From positions 1 through 64,000 of the forward strand of contig NZ_MSFI01000002.1 in assembly GCF_001975785.1 (NCBI RefSeq): DNA of 64,000 nucleotides, read 5' to 3'. Shown here in pieces: positions 17,529-26,020 of the stretch. How positions within the stretch are numbered: the first letter of the stretch is position 1; the number at the start of each line of letters is the position of its first letter. Origin of the DNA: Domibacillus epiphyticus. GTDB taxonomy: Bacteria; Bacillota; Bacilli; Bacillales; Domibacillaceae. A program made the translations under genes and the position numbers. The notes under the pieces were generated by a model. It was given only the letters and a program-made list of their open reading frames with translations, was not told the origin of the DNA and did no database searches.

Positions 17529-17555
17529 AAGCTCCTGATTTCTAGTCAGGAGCTT
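17529..17555 (+). terminator. Terminator between XRE cassette and tctA
   Basis: AAGCTCCTGA pairs with TCAGGAGCTT, followed by CTCTTTCCC. It separates two converging transcripts. Confidence 0.7.
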
Positions 17556-17571
17556 CTCTTTCCCGTCTATT

Positions 17572-19098
17572 TTATCCTTCTTCATTTGTAATCACATTTT
17601 TCCCTCTCATTTTTAAGACAACAGGGATTAGTATCCATAATAGCGCAAAAATAAGAAAGATAAGTGATATTGGGCTTTGTAAGAAGATCATGAAATCCCC
17701 ATCTGATCCCGTAAGTGCGCGCCGCATATTATTTTCAATCATGGGTCCTAAAACGAGTCCAAGTACAAGTGGAGCAAGTGGAAAATCGTGTTTTGCCAGA
17801 AAATAACCGGCAGCGCCGCATGCAAGAAGCAGGAGTAAGTCAAACATCGTATTCTGCACTGCATATACGCCAAAGATGGAGATGGCGATAATAATTGGCA
17901 GCAAATATTTTTTCGGTGTTTCAATAATTTTTGAAAATACTTTTACGAGCGGCATATTTAGGACAAGCAGCATAACGTTGCCGATAAACATACTCGCAAT
18001 AAGACCCCATGCCACTTCCGGATGGTCGTCAAACAACAGTGGACCCGGCTGCACATCATACATAATTAATGCACCCATTAAAATAGCCGTTGTACCGGAA
18101 CCCGGTATACCAAGCGTAAGCAATGGAATCAAGGCTCCTCCTGAGGCAGCGTTATTTGCAGATTCAGGCGCGGCCACCCCTTCAATGGCTCCTTGACCAA
18201 ATTTCTTCGGATCTTTGCTAATTTTTTTCTCCATGATATAAGAAAAGAAAGAAGCTAATGTCGCCCCTGCACCGGGTAAAACACCGATAAAGAATCCTAA
18301 CAATGATCCTCTCGTAATGGGGGCAGCGCTGTCTTTAAGGTCCTGTTTTGTCGGCAAAATTTTCTTTACCTTAATGATATCACCATCACCATTGTCTTTT
18401 TCCAAAATGGTTTTAAACACTTCACCAAGCGCAAACAAACCGACCGCTATCGTTAAAAATTCCAGACCTGAATATAGGTTAGGATTATCGTACGTAAACC
18501 GGCTGACTCCTGACACACTGTCGATTCCAATTGTCGCCATCAATAAACCTACAACAGTCATCATGAGCGCTTTCGTCATCGAACTACCGGCCAGCCCGCT
18601 GACCGCGCATAGTCCTAATAGCATTAATGAAAAATATTCCGCCGGACCGAATTCAAGCGCAATATTAGACAACGGCTCCGCGAGCAATACGAGCCCGATT
18701 AACGAAACAATGCCTGCCACAAAAGATCCGATCGCGGCAATCGATAAGGCAGCGCCCGCCCGCCCTTTTTTCGCCATCTGATAACCATCCAGCACGGTCA
18801 CCACTGATGAGGATTCACCGGGCGTATTTAACAAAATGGACGTGGTTGATCCGCCGTACATCGCACCGTAGTATACCCCCGCAAGCAATATAATGGAACT
18901 TGCCGCTGCGGATTGCGGATCAAGCCCGCTCGTAATTGTTGCGGTCACCGGAATAAGCAAAGCGACCCCACTCATTGGTCCAATACCAGGAAGCACACCC
19001 ACAGCCGTTCCAATCAAAACACCAAAAAAAGCAAATGCGATATTATGCCATTGAAGAGCAATAGAAAATCCATCTCCGAGAAAATGAAGTGCTTCCAA
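17572..19098 (-). CDS. tctA: Tripartite tricarboxylate transporter large permease TctA
   Basis: This protein of about 508 residues is very hydrophobic with around eleven membrane segments. Its N-terminal motif is GVLPGIGPMSGVALLIPVT, and a related glycine-rich stretch in the second half reads GVLPGAGATLASFFSY. That internal symmetry is typical of TctA. I prefer the TTG start at 19098, eight bases after GGAGG. The GTG at 19107 overlaps that site. It is the last gene of the tcuA-tctC-tctB-tctA series and drives ion-coupled uptake of tricarboxylates. Confidence 0.93.
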   Translation of the reverse strand: MEALHFLGDGFSIALQWHNIAFAFFGVLIGTAVGVLPGIGPMSGVALLIPVTATITSGLDPQSAAASSIILLAGVYYGAMYGGSTTSILLNTPGESSSVVTVLDGYQMAKKGRAGAALSIAAIGSFVAGIVSLIGLVLLAEPLSNIALEFGPAEYFSLMLLGLCAVSGLAGSSMTKALMMTVVGLLMATIGIDSVSGVSRFTYDNPNLYSGLEFLTIAVGLFALGEVFKTILEKDNGDGDIIKVKKILPTKQDLKDSAAPITRGSLLGFFIGVLPGAGATLASFFSYIMEKKISKDPKKFGQGAIEGVAAPESANNAASGGALIPLLTLGIPGSGTTAILMGALIMYDVQPGPLLFDDHPEVAWGLIASMFIGNVMLLVLNMPLVKVFSKIIETPKKYLLPIIIAISIFGVYAVQNTMFDLLLLLACGAAGYFLAKHDFPLAPLVLGLVLGPMIENNMRRALTGSDGDFMIFLQSPISLIFLIFALLWILIPVVLKMRGKNVITNEEG

Positions 19099-19113
19099 TC
19101 CGCTCACCTCCAG

Positions 19114-19566
19114 TTAAAAAAATACAGGAAAACCTGGTAATGTCCCATCTAGCACTTTTACAAATACATAATATATTCCAAATGAAAATCCGCCTGCGAT
19201 TACAAGTGATTTCAACCATTTTCCTTTTTCCATCACTTGAAACCCGATTGTTAAAAAGACAAACGTCGTAATAACATATCCGAGTTTTTCAAGGAACAGC
19301 GCATATAAAATCGCTGCAGCAAAAATAATGATGAATTTTTTGTAGTCCAGCGCCCCTGTGGCCGCTTTATCTTGAGACGTTCCTCTCGTTTCGAACAAGA
19401 GACGCAAACTAAGCAAAATTAATAGGATACCAAGACCCATCGGAAAAATATCCGGACCTACGTTGCTTCCATAAGCCGTTTCAGAAATTTTGCGGCTCTC
19501 GAAAATGAAGCATGCTCCAATAACGATAAAAATTATTGCCGCATATCGGTCAAAGCTGAAGGCCAT
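19114..19566 (-). CDS. tctB: Tripartite tricarboxylate transporter small membrane subunit TctB
   Basis: This 150-residue protein has four predicted membrane helices and the GPDIFPMGLGILLILLSL region typical of TctB. I start at the ATG at 19566, with GGGGGTGA upstream. A longer frame would overlap the end of tctC. It lies between the binding-protein and large-permease genes and forms the membrane complex with TctA. Confidence 0.9.
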   Translation of the reverse strand: MAFSFDRYAAIIFIVIGACFIFESRKISETAYGSNVGPDIFPMGLGILLILLSLRLLFETRGTSQDKAATGALDYKKFIIIFAAAILYALFLEKLGYVITTFVFLTIGFQVMEKGKWLKSLVIAGGFSFGIYYVFVKVLDGTLPGFPVFF

Positions 19567-19630
19567 GTGTTTGTTCACCCCCGAAATGAATGAGAGGAAA
19601 GAGAGCGTCCCTTTCCTCTTATGAATCTGT

Positions 19631-20662
19631 CTATTTTGCCATATCAAGTGCTTTAAGCAGTTCAGCAATTTGCTCATTCTGTTTGTCTAAAAAGGCTGTA
19701 AAGTCTTCTGAATTTTTATAATCACTTTCCCATCCGTTTGTTTTCATTGCTGTCTTCCACTCTTCTGTTTCAACCATAGCCGCAATTTTTTCATTCCAGA
19801 AGCTCAGTGCCCCTTCACTCATTTCTTTCGGTCCGAATATACCGCGCCAGATCATAAACTCCGCATCAATTCCTAATTCCTTCATCGTTGGAACATTCTC
19901 AAGCTCTCCGCCTAACCGCTCCGGCGATGCTACCGCCAGTACTTTCACCTGACCCGCTTTCACATATTCAAGTACTGATGATGCATCCGTCGCAATCGCA
20001 CCCGCATTCCCTCCAAGCAAAGCTGCCATCGCTTCGCCCGTGCCATCATATGATACATATTTGATCGCTTTATGATCTGCCCCTGATTCATAAGCAGGCA
20101 AAATGGAAACGAGATGATACATCGAACCCGGGCCTGATCCCCCCGCAAATGTTATCTTCGCAGGATCCTTTTTCAACGCGTCCACTAAGGATTGAAGATC
20201 GTTATATTCTGAATCAGCACGGACAACGATTGAACCATAATCTTTGGTCAACTGCGCTAACGGCGTCGTATCCTTATATCCAAAAGGACTGTTCCCTTCT
20301 TTTTTTAAATTGTTAATGAGGACAGGCGGCGAACCTGTAAACAGTTTATAATCATTGGCAGAATCCTGCGCCACATAATCTGCTATAAAAACGGTTCCTC
20401 CCCCGCCCGGCTTGTTTTCGACTGTTATCGTTTCATCTATCAATTGTGAATCGGTCATTACCTTTGAAAAAGTCCGTGCTGTCCGATCCCATCCCCCTCC
20501 TGCTCCTGATGGTGCTACGATGGTAATTGGTTTATCAGGGTATGTGCTTTTACTTTCACCGTTTACTGAACTGCTCCCGGAACCGCTGCACCCTGCCAGC
20601 CCGACTGCTATCACACTGCCCAGTAAAAAAGCTTTCCATTTTGCCGTCTTTTGCATTGACAT
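19631..20662 (-). CDS. tctC: Tricarboxylate-binding lipoprotein TctC (Bug family)
   Basis: This 343-residue exported protein has a lipoprotein signal ending LAGC (C25) and a Ser/Gly-rich linker. The Bug-family solute-binding fold follows, including PDKPITIVAPSGAGGGWD near the mature N-terminus. It should be anchored outside the membrane and feed TctAB. I start at 20662 with AAGGGG four bases upstream. An ATG two codons later is equally possible. It is separated from tcuA by 147 bases containing a hairpin. Confidence 0.92.
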   Translation of the reverse strand: MSMQKTAKWKAFLLGSVIAVGLAGCSGSGSSSVNGESKSTYPDKPITIVAPSGAGGGWDRTARTFSKVMTDSQLIDETITVENKPGGGGTVFIADYVAQDSANDYKLFTGSPPVLINNLKKEGNSPFGYKDTTPLAQLTKDYGSIVVRADSEYNDLQSLVDALKKDPAKITFAGGSGPGSMYHLVSILPAYESGADHKAIKYVSYDGTGEAMAALLGGNAGAIATDASSVLEYVKAGQVKVLAVASPERLGGELENVPTMKELGIDAEFMIWRGIFGPKEMSEGALSFWNEKIAAMVETEEWKTAMKTNGWESDYKNSEDFTAFLDKQNEQIAELLKALDMAK

Positions 20663-20763
20663 TACACCCCTTTGTTTTTTCACTAGACCCTTCGATAATA
20701 TAACAACATTTTTGAAAGCGGATACAAAAATAGGTCTTCTGTTAGGCAACGGTTGTGGACAAA

Positions 20764-20799
20764 GATCACAGACTTACCGAACATTCACCGTCTGTGATC
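20764..20799 (-). terminator. Hairpin between tcuA and tctC
   Basis: GATCACAGAC at 20764-20773 pairs perfectly with GTCTGTGATC at 20790-20799. On the minus strand only a short T-rich tract follows. It may be a leaky terminator or mRNA processing site that sets the transporter-to-enzyme ratio. Confidence 0.55.
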
Positions 20800-20809
20800 C
20801 ATTCATCAT

Positions 20810-22324
20810 TTAATTTGCAGCGGTCTCCGCACCATTCATAGAAGCGAATTGCACAGCTGATGTACCAGCTAATTTTCCATACACAGCTCCTGACATTAAA
20901 CCAGAGCCGCCCGGGTAGTTTTCGTAAAAAATCCCCCCAACCATCTCCCCTGCTGCAAAAAGTCCTCTTATAGGCTGCTGCTCTTTATCAAGCACTTGTC
21001 CTTCTTTATTCACAAGCAGCCCTCCAAAAGAAAACGTGATTCCACATGTGACCGGGAACGCGTAAAAGGGGCCTTTCTCAATTCGAAGCGCCCAGTTCGA
21101 TTTTGGCAGCGCGAGTCCATTTGTCCCTTTTCCATCTTTTTCAGTCGGGTTATAGTCCCCTTCCTGCACCGCGGCGTTATACTCTTCTATCGTTTTCAGG
21201 AATTGCTCCTTATTCACATCAGGCAGTAAATTCACTAGTTCCCCCAGTGTGTTTGCCTGATAACATGTTGCTTCTTCCAGGTCATACTCTTTGCGAAGCA
21301 TATGGCGTACTTGTGCATCGTAAATTTGATACGCTATATGGTCAGGCTGTTTTAATATTTCACGACCATATTTTGCATATGTGTAATTCCGAAAGTCGGC
21401 CCCTTCATCTACAAATCGATGCCCATCTTTATTAATCATCACACTATAAGGATATGAATGCTTTTTGAAAATATCTCCCGGCTTTGTGAAATCGCCCACT
21501 TTTGGTGCGTTGTAATCTGTGCCGATTGAATGGCAGCCAGACCACTGTCCATATTTCTGTGCACCGACAGCCAGCGCCATAGAGATGCCATCTCCTGTAT
21601 TAAATTCAGTTCCTCTCACAATCGCTGCTTCCCATTCTTCACCGATGAATTCACTTCTCATTTCCTTATTTGCTTCAAACCCCCCGCAAGCGAGAATAAC
21701 GCTATGCGCATTCACAGTGACGGCACCGTTTTCTTTTTCGACAACAATCCCTGTAACTCCTTCATTCTCTGTTACGAGCTTTACCGCACGTGAACTATAC
21801 CAGATATCAATGCCCAGCTTATTTACCCGGTCGAAAAGCTGCTTCATTAAACCAACACCTTTATCTACTGTTTTCACTGGAAGACCACCCCAAAAATGGC
21901 GCTTCCCCTCCTGTTCAAACGATTGGTTATCATAATTCAATTCAAATGTAATGCCTTGATCCTTCATCCATACAAGCGTTTCATACGATTTTGAAACGAG
22001 CTGCTTTGCTAATGATGGATCGCTTTTACCAGCTGTCACCCGCATTAAATCTTCATAGTAATCGCTTTCTTTATATTCCGGCATGACAATATGCTCCGCC
22101 TGTTCGTCTGTCAAATCCGTTACCACTTGACGGATTGATTGTAAATCCTCGTATGCGACGCGGATGGCACCATCTGTAAAAAATGAATTCCCTCCTCGCT
22201 TTTCAACTGGGCCCTTTTCTAACACTAGAACATTCGCCCCACCTTCTTTTGCTGCAATTGCAGCACATAAAGCCGCATTTCCTGCACCAACAACAACGAC
22301 ATCATAACTAGTAGAACGACTCAT
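20810..22324 (-). CDS. tcuA: FAD-dependent tricarballylate dehydrogenase-like protein TcuA
   Basis: This 504-residue flavoprotein belongs to the succinate dehydrogenase/fumarate reductase flavoprotein group. The FAD-binding motif VVVGAGNAALCAAIAAKEGG is at residues 10-29 and a second glycine-rich site FSFGGLLVN is near the C-terminus. TcuA oxidises tricarballylate to cis-aconitate. The neighbouring TctABC system fits such a substrate. I start at the ATG at 22324, seven bases after GGAGG. No TcuB-type electron-transfer partner is seen nearby, so the electron acceptor is unclear. It is divergent from LysR 2. Confidence 0.88.
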   Translation of the reverse strand: MSRSTSYDVVVVGAGNAALCAAIAAKEGGANVLVLEKGPVEKRGGNSFFTDGAIRVAYEDLQSIRQVVTDLTDEQAEHIVMPEYKESDYYEDLMRVTAGKSDPSLAKQLVSKSYETLVWMKDQGITFELNYDNQSFEQEGKRHFWGGLPVKTVDKGVGLMKQLFDRVNKLGIDIWYSSRAVKLVTENEGVTGIVVEKENGAVTVNAHSVILACGGFEANKEMRSEFIGEEWEAAIVRGTEFNTGDGISMALAVGAQKYGQWSGCHSIGTDYNAPKVGDFTKPGDIFKKHSYPYSVMINKDGHRFVDEGADFRNYTYAKYGREILKQPDHIAYQIYDAQVRHMLRKEYDLEEATCYQANTLGELVNLLPDVNKEQFLKTIEEYNAAVQEGDYNPTEKDGKGTNGLALPKSNWALRIEKGPFYAFPVTCGITFSFGGLLVNKEGQVLDKEQQPIRGLFAAGEMVGGIFYENYPGGSGLMSGAVYGKLAGTSAVQFASMNGAETAAN

Positions 22325-22544
22325 TCCAATCCCTCCTGCGTAATTCGTTATAACGTAATCGTAATAGAGCGTTCGCAATAAAAATAATATTGTTTTTCTA
22401 TGCAAGTTCATAAAATACTTTTATAGATAGAAAATTAGACTGGATTTTATTTGAAATGAGTTGTATTATACGTATCAATCAACAAAATATAAGCTTTCTC
22501 ACATTATCCATAATGATTATTTATGATGATAGGAGGACTATTGA
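22325..22544. promoter_or_regulatory. Divergent regulatory region tcuA / LysR 2
   Basis: This A/T-rich region holds the words ATAAAATACT (22410-22419) and TATCAATCA (22473-22481). Both also occur in the intergenic region of the paralogous LysR/AbrB pair at 1610-1638. A CATAA/TTATG dyad lies around 22507-22523. These are candidate LysR sites, inferred by comparison within this window only. Confidence 0.45.
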
Positions 22545-23414
22545 ATGGATGAAAAAGACTGGTCCATCTTAGTCACACTATACGAAGAAAGAAACATAAC
22601 AAAAGCAGCGCACCGGCTTTATATTTCGCAGCCGGCTTTAACCTATCGCATTCAGCAACTAGAAAAAGAGTTTGACACAAAAATCGTCTCCAGAGGAAAG
22701 AAAGGGGTCGAATTCACAGTAAAAGGGGACTATCTTGTCCAATATGCAAAAGAGATGCAGATGCAATTAAGAAAGACAAAGGAACACCTTTTAAATATGG
22801 ATAACACGGTAAAAGGGGCACTTCGTTTAGGTGCCTCAGGTATGTTTGCCCGGTACGAGCTCCCAACACTTTTAAAAGATTTCCTATCTCAATATCCTGA
22901 CGTCGAGATTAACTTAAAAACCGGCTGGAGTGCTGACATTAGTCAAATGCTTCAAAAAGAAGAGGCTCACGTCGGCATTATAAGAGGAGACTATCATTGG
23001 CATGATAAAAAAGTGCTGTTTCATTCCGAAAAAATATGTCTTGCATCCAGTACTAAAGTAGACTTCAAAGACCTTCCGTCGCTCCCAAGAATTAATTATA
23101 AAACGGACCAGTCTTTACAGCATGTTATTGAACAATGGTGGCAGGAAACATATACGGTACCACCGTTGATTTCGATGGAAGTTGACCGGATCGATACGTG
23201 CAAACAACTCGTATTAAATGGGCTTGGCTACGCAATCTTGCCTGAAATATGCGTCAAAAAAGAAGATCCTTTGCAGATGATCCCGATCGTTTTGCCGGAT
23301 CATCAATATTTACTTCGAAACACGTGGATTTTCTATCGGGATGTTACGTTAGAATTGGTTCATGTGAAAGCATTCATTAACTTTTTACAACAATCGAAAA
23401 TGAAGAGTACTTAA
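22545..23414 (+). CDS. LysR-family transcriptional regulator 2
   Basis: This 289-residue protein has an N-terminal helix-turn-helix (AAHRLYISQPALTYRIQQLE) and a LysR effector domain. It is clearly paralogous to LysR 1 at 1673, sharing ERNITKAAHRLYISQPALT-type residues and the C-terminal FYRD/FYHEE region. AGGAGG precedes the ATG. It is divergent from tcuA-tctCBA and followed 15 bases later by an AbrB-like gene. It is probably the activator of the tricarboxylate genes. Confidence 0.92.
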   Translation: MDEKDWSILVTLYEERNITKAAHRLYISQPALTYRIQQLEKEFDTKIVSRGKKGVEFTVKGDYLVQYAKEMQMQLRKTKEHLLNMDNTVKGALRLGASGMFARYELPTLLKDFLSQYPDVEINLKTGWSADISQMLQKEEAHVGIIRGDYHWHDKKVLFHSEKICLASSTKVDFKDLPSLPRINYKTDQSLQHVIEQWWQETYTVPPLISMEVDRIDTCKQLVLNGLGYAILPEICVKKEDPLQMIPIVLPDHQYLLRNTWIFYRDVTLELVHVKAFINFLQQSKMKST

Positions 23415-23429
23415 AAAGAAGGGTTTAAG

Positions 23430-24551
23430 ATGAAAAAGTGGCATGTAACTGAACAAAGCGCATCAACCCAAATAGCTGCTGCAGCTGTCATTGCCTTTAT
23501 GGGCGGGGGTATTTTTTGGGCGATCCAGACGCCTATTCCGTGGCTTCTCGGTCCTATGACTGCGCTTTTACTAGCATCGCGTTTCAAAAGAATACACCTT
23601 GCCTGGTCTGCAAAGATTCGAGATACAGGATTAATTATCGCAGGATACTCCATTGGAATGTCGTTCACGAAAGAGTCTCTTTTCCAAATAACCGATCAAC
23701 TCTCTGCCATGATGCTCTATACATGCCTGATTGTTGTTTTTTGCGCGCTTATCGCTTTATTTATTTCAAAGATTTCTGGCATCGATTACCCTACTGCATT
23801 AACAGCAAGTATTCCCGGGGGCTTGTCTCAAATAATTATTTTCGCAGAAGAAATGAAGGATATTGACATTACAACGGTCGCCTTTTTCCACGTAATTCGC
23901 GTGCTAATGGTCGTGTTTTTTGTACCGTTTCTCGTTTTCAGTCCTTTATTTACACCAGATAGCTCCATATCCTCATTCGCAATGCTGACTGATACCGTCC
24001 CGCAATGGGGGGATTTATTCCCAAGCATTGTAGCATTTGGACTCGTTTGTTATCTGGCTGCAAAACTTGGAGAAAAAATAAAATTACCGGCACCTTATTT
24101 TTTAGGACCTGTTATAGCGGCTTCTTCTTTGACAATCTCTGGTGTTCATGGCCCGCTCTTGCCGCCTTCTCTTCTCGACGTTTCTCAATTTATGATCGGC
24201 GGCTACATCGGATTATTATTAAAGCCCGAGCAATTAAAGGATAAAACGAAAATGATCTCTCTCTCTATTATCAGCGGACTTCTTCTCATTTGTGCGTCAT
24301 TCGCTTTTAGTGTCCTGCTTTCCAAACAATATGATTTGTCTTCACTGACTAGTTTTTTAAGCTTAGCTCCTGGCGGCATGGATCAAATGAGTATTGTCGC
24401 GCATGAAGTGAATGCCGACGTTTCCACTGTAACAAGCTACCAGCTTTTTCGTATGATGTTTATTTTTTTTGCAGTACCAGCGATGCTTCGACTCGTCCTG
24501 AAAATAAGGTGGAATAAACAAGAGAAAACGTCCAGAAAAACAAGCAAATGA
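23430..24551 (+). CDS. AbrB-family membrane protein 2
   Basis: This 373-residue membrane protein has about ten helices and two related halves, each with a glycine-rich motif: SIPGGLSQIIIFAEEM in the first and LAPGGMDQMSIVAHEV in the second. It belongs to the AbrB/putative ammonia monooxygenase family, like the product at 447. It follows LysR 2 by 15 bases with AAGAAGGG upstream, so the two form an operon. The family often neighbours TctABC-type clusters, which suggests an organic-acid transport or export role. That function is inference. Confidence 0.87.
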   Translation: MKKWHVTEQSASTQIAAAAVIAFMGGGIFWAIQTPIPWLLGPMTALLLASRFKRIHLAWSAKIRDTGLIIAGYSIGMSFTKESLFQITDQLSAMMLYTCLIVVFCALIALFISKISGIDYPTALTASIPGGLSQIIIFAEEMKDIDITTVAFFHVIRVLMVVFFVPFLVFSPLFTPDSSISSFAMLTDTVPQWGDLFPSIVAFGLVCYLAAKLGEKIKLPAPYFLGPVIAASSLTISGVHGPLLPPSLLDVSQFMIGGYIGLLLKPEQLKDKTKMISLSIISGLLLICASFAFSVLLSKQYDLSSLTSFLSLAPGGMDQMSIVAHEVNADVSTVTSYQLFRMMFIFFAVPAMLRLVLKIRWNKQEKTSRKTSK

Positions 24552-24565
24552 ATGATAATGCGAAA

Positions 24566-24594
24566 ACCCCGCTGACACTAACTTTAGCGGGGAT
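24566..24594 (+). terminator. Terminator after AbrB-like 2
   Basis: CCCCGCT at 24567-24573 pairs with AGCGGGG at 24586-24592, followed by ATTTTTC. Confidence 0.8.
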
Positions 24595-24673
24595 TTTTCA
24601 CGATCATACCGGGTATTCTTTATACCCTTCCTTGTTTTCTCTTTTTTCTATTTTTCTTTTTTCCTCACAAAAA

Positions 24674-24702
24674 AACCATCTCTTCGTTTCAAAGAGTTGG
24701 TT
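24674..24702 (-). terminator. Terminator of glycerate kinase 1
   Basis: AACCA-T-CTCTT pairs with AAGAG-T-TGGTT. A T7 run follows on the minus strand. It lies just downstream of the kinase stop. Confidence 0.75.
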
Positions 24703-24709
24703 TTCCATT

Positions 24710-25849
24710 TCAACTGGTTCTTCCTATCTTAAATGCAGCTGCCACGTTTCTTGCTGTTCTTTCCACATTATTCATCGCATATTCCAATGCTTCAGATAGT
24801 GGAACAGCCCCAGGGACAATGCTGAAAACAGCATCAATTCCATAATCATAAACAACATCGCTGTCAGGCGTAACATTTCCCGCAATCGCAATAACGGGAA
24901 CACCTGATTTTTTGGCTATTTTCGCCACGCCAATCGGCGTTTTTCCGTATATCGTCTGACTGTCAATCTTGCCTTCACCGGTAATCACAAGCGTTGCGCC
25001 CTTTATCTTTTCCGCCAGTCCAGCTGCCTCAATGACGATGTCCACACCACTTTTTAATTCCGCATGTAAAAAAGCAAGCAGTCCGCCTCCAAGTCCCCCG
25101 GCTGCACCCGCACCCGGGACATTTCTGATTTTTTTTTGTAAATCACGCTCAATAATTGTCGCATAATGGGCCAGACTTTTATCCAGTTCCTTCACCATAT
25201 CCGGCGTTGCACCTTTTTGAGGTCCAAATATAGCAGATGCGCCTTTGCCCCCTGTTAATGGATTATCGACATCACAAGCTACGTCAATTTTTATATGATC
25301 AAGACGCGGGTCAAGATTGGATATATCAATAGAATCAAGCGTATGAAGTACTCCACCGCCTTCCCCGATTTCAAATCCTTCCGCATTTACTAGCGATGCG
25401 CCAAGTGCTTTGACCATGCCCGCCCCGCCATCGTTCGTCGCACTTCCGCCAATGCCGATGATTATATGATCGACTCCACAATCCATTGCGGCGAGAATGA
25501 GTTCTCCCGTTCCGCGTGTGGTTGTGAAAAGCGGATTTCTTTTTTCTAAAGGAACGAGATGAAGTCCGGAAGCTGCCGCCATTTCAATTACGGCGGTTTT
25601 TCCGGTGCCAGTTAATCCGAAAAAAGCGTCAACAGGCTCTCCTAAAGGTCCGGTTACCGTTTTTTCAATTATCCTTCCTCCTGTCGCATCCACTAGTGAC
25701 TGAACTGTTCCTTCCCCCCCGTCTGCCATTGGGACTTTAACATAATCTATATCGGGCAAGACCGTCCGCATTCCTTTTTCCACTGCTTCAGCTACCTGCC
25801 GAGCACTTAAACTTTCTTTAAACGAATCCGGTGCAATGACAATTTTCAT
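24710..25849 (-). CDS. glxK: Glycerate kinase (type I) 1
   Basis: This 379-residue kinase of the GlxK/GarK family phosphorylates D-glycerate with ATP, giving 2-phosphoglycerate in known relatives. Family motifs are IAPDSFKESLSA at the N-terminus, GIGGSATNDGGAGM in the middle, and ACDVDNPLTG with FGPQKGAT. I start at the ATG at 25849 after AGGTGG. The GTG three codons earlier is part of that site. A divergent paralogue lies at 34807. It is monocistronic, with its own terminator. Confidence 0.92.
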   Translation of the reverse strand: MKIVIAPDSFKESLSARQVAEAVEKGMRTVLPDIDYVKVPMADGGEGTVQSLVDATGGRIIEKTVTGPLGEPVDAFFGLTGTGKTAVIEMAAASGLHLVPLEKRNPLFTTTRGTGELILAAMDCGVDHIIIGIGGSATNDGGAGMVKALGASLVNAEGFEIGEGGGVLHTLDSIDISNLDPRLDHIKIDVACDVDNPLTGGKGASAIFGPQKGATPDMVKELDKSLAHYATIIERDLQKKIRNVPGAGAAGGLGGGLLAFLHAELKSGVDIVIEAAGLAEKIKGATLVITGEGKIDSQTIYGKTPIGVAKIAKKSGVPVIAIAGNVTPDSDVVYDYGIDAVFSIVPGAVPLSEALEYAMNNVERTARNVAAAFKIGRTS

Positions 25850-25940
25850 GAGATCCACCTCTCGTACGAATTGAAATGTCGTTTTTCACTATTATACTAG
25901 AACATGTATGAATGATATTACACCTTCCAGCTTATTAAAA

Positions 25941-25965
25941 ACCGGAGATCATATTGATCTCCGGT
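25941..25965 (-). terminator. Terminator of the MocR gene
   Basis: ACCGGAGATCA pairs with TGATCTCCGGT around a three-base loop. On the minus strand TTTTTAATAAG follows. Confidence 0.85.
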
Positions 25966-26020
25966 TGCGTTATATAGGATGAATCTATTTGTAAAAGGGG
26001 GAAAATAAAACGAAACCGCT

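Noticed and set aside
23430-24551. True ammonia monooxygenase subunit
   Set aside because: The annotation is historical for this family. No metal-binding signature of an ammonia monooxygenase is visible.
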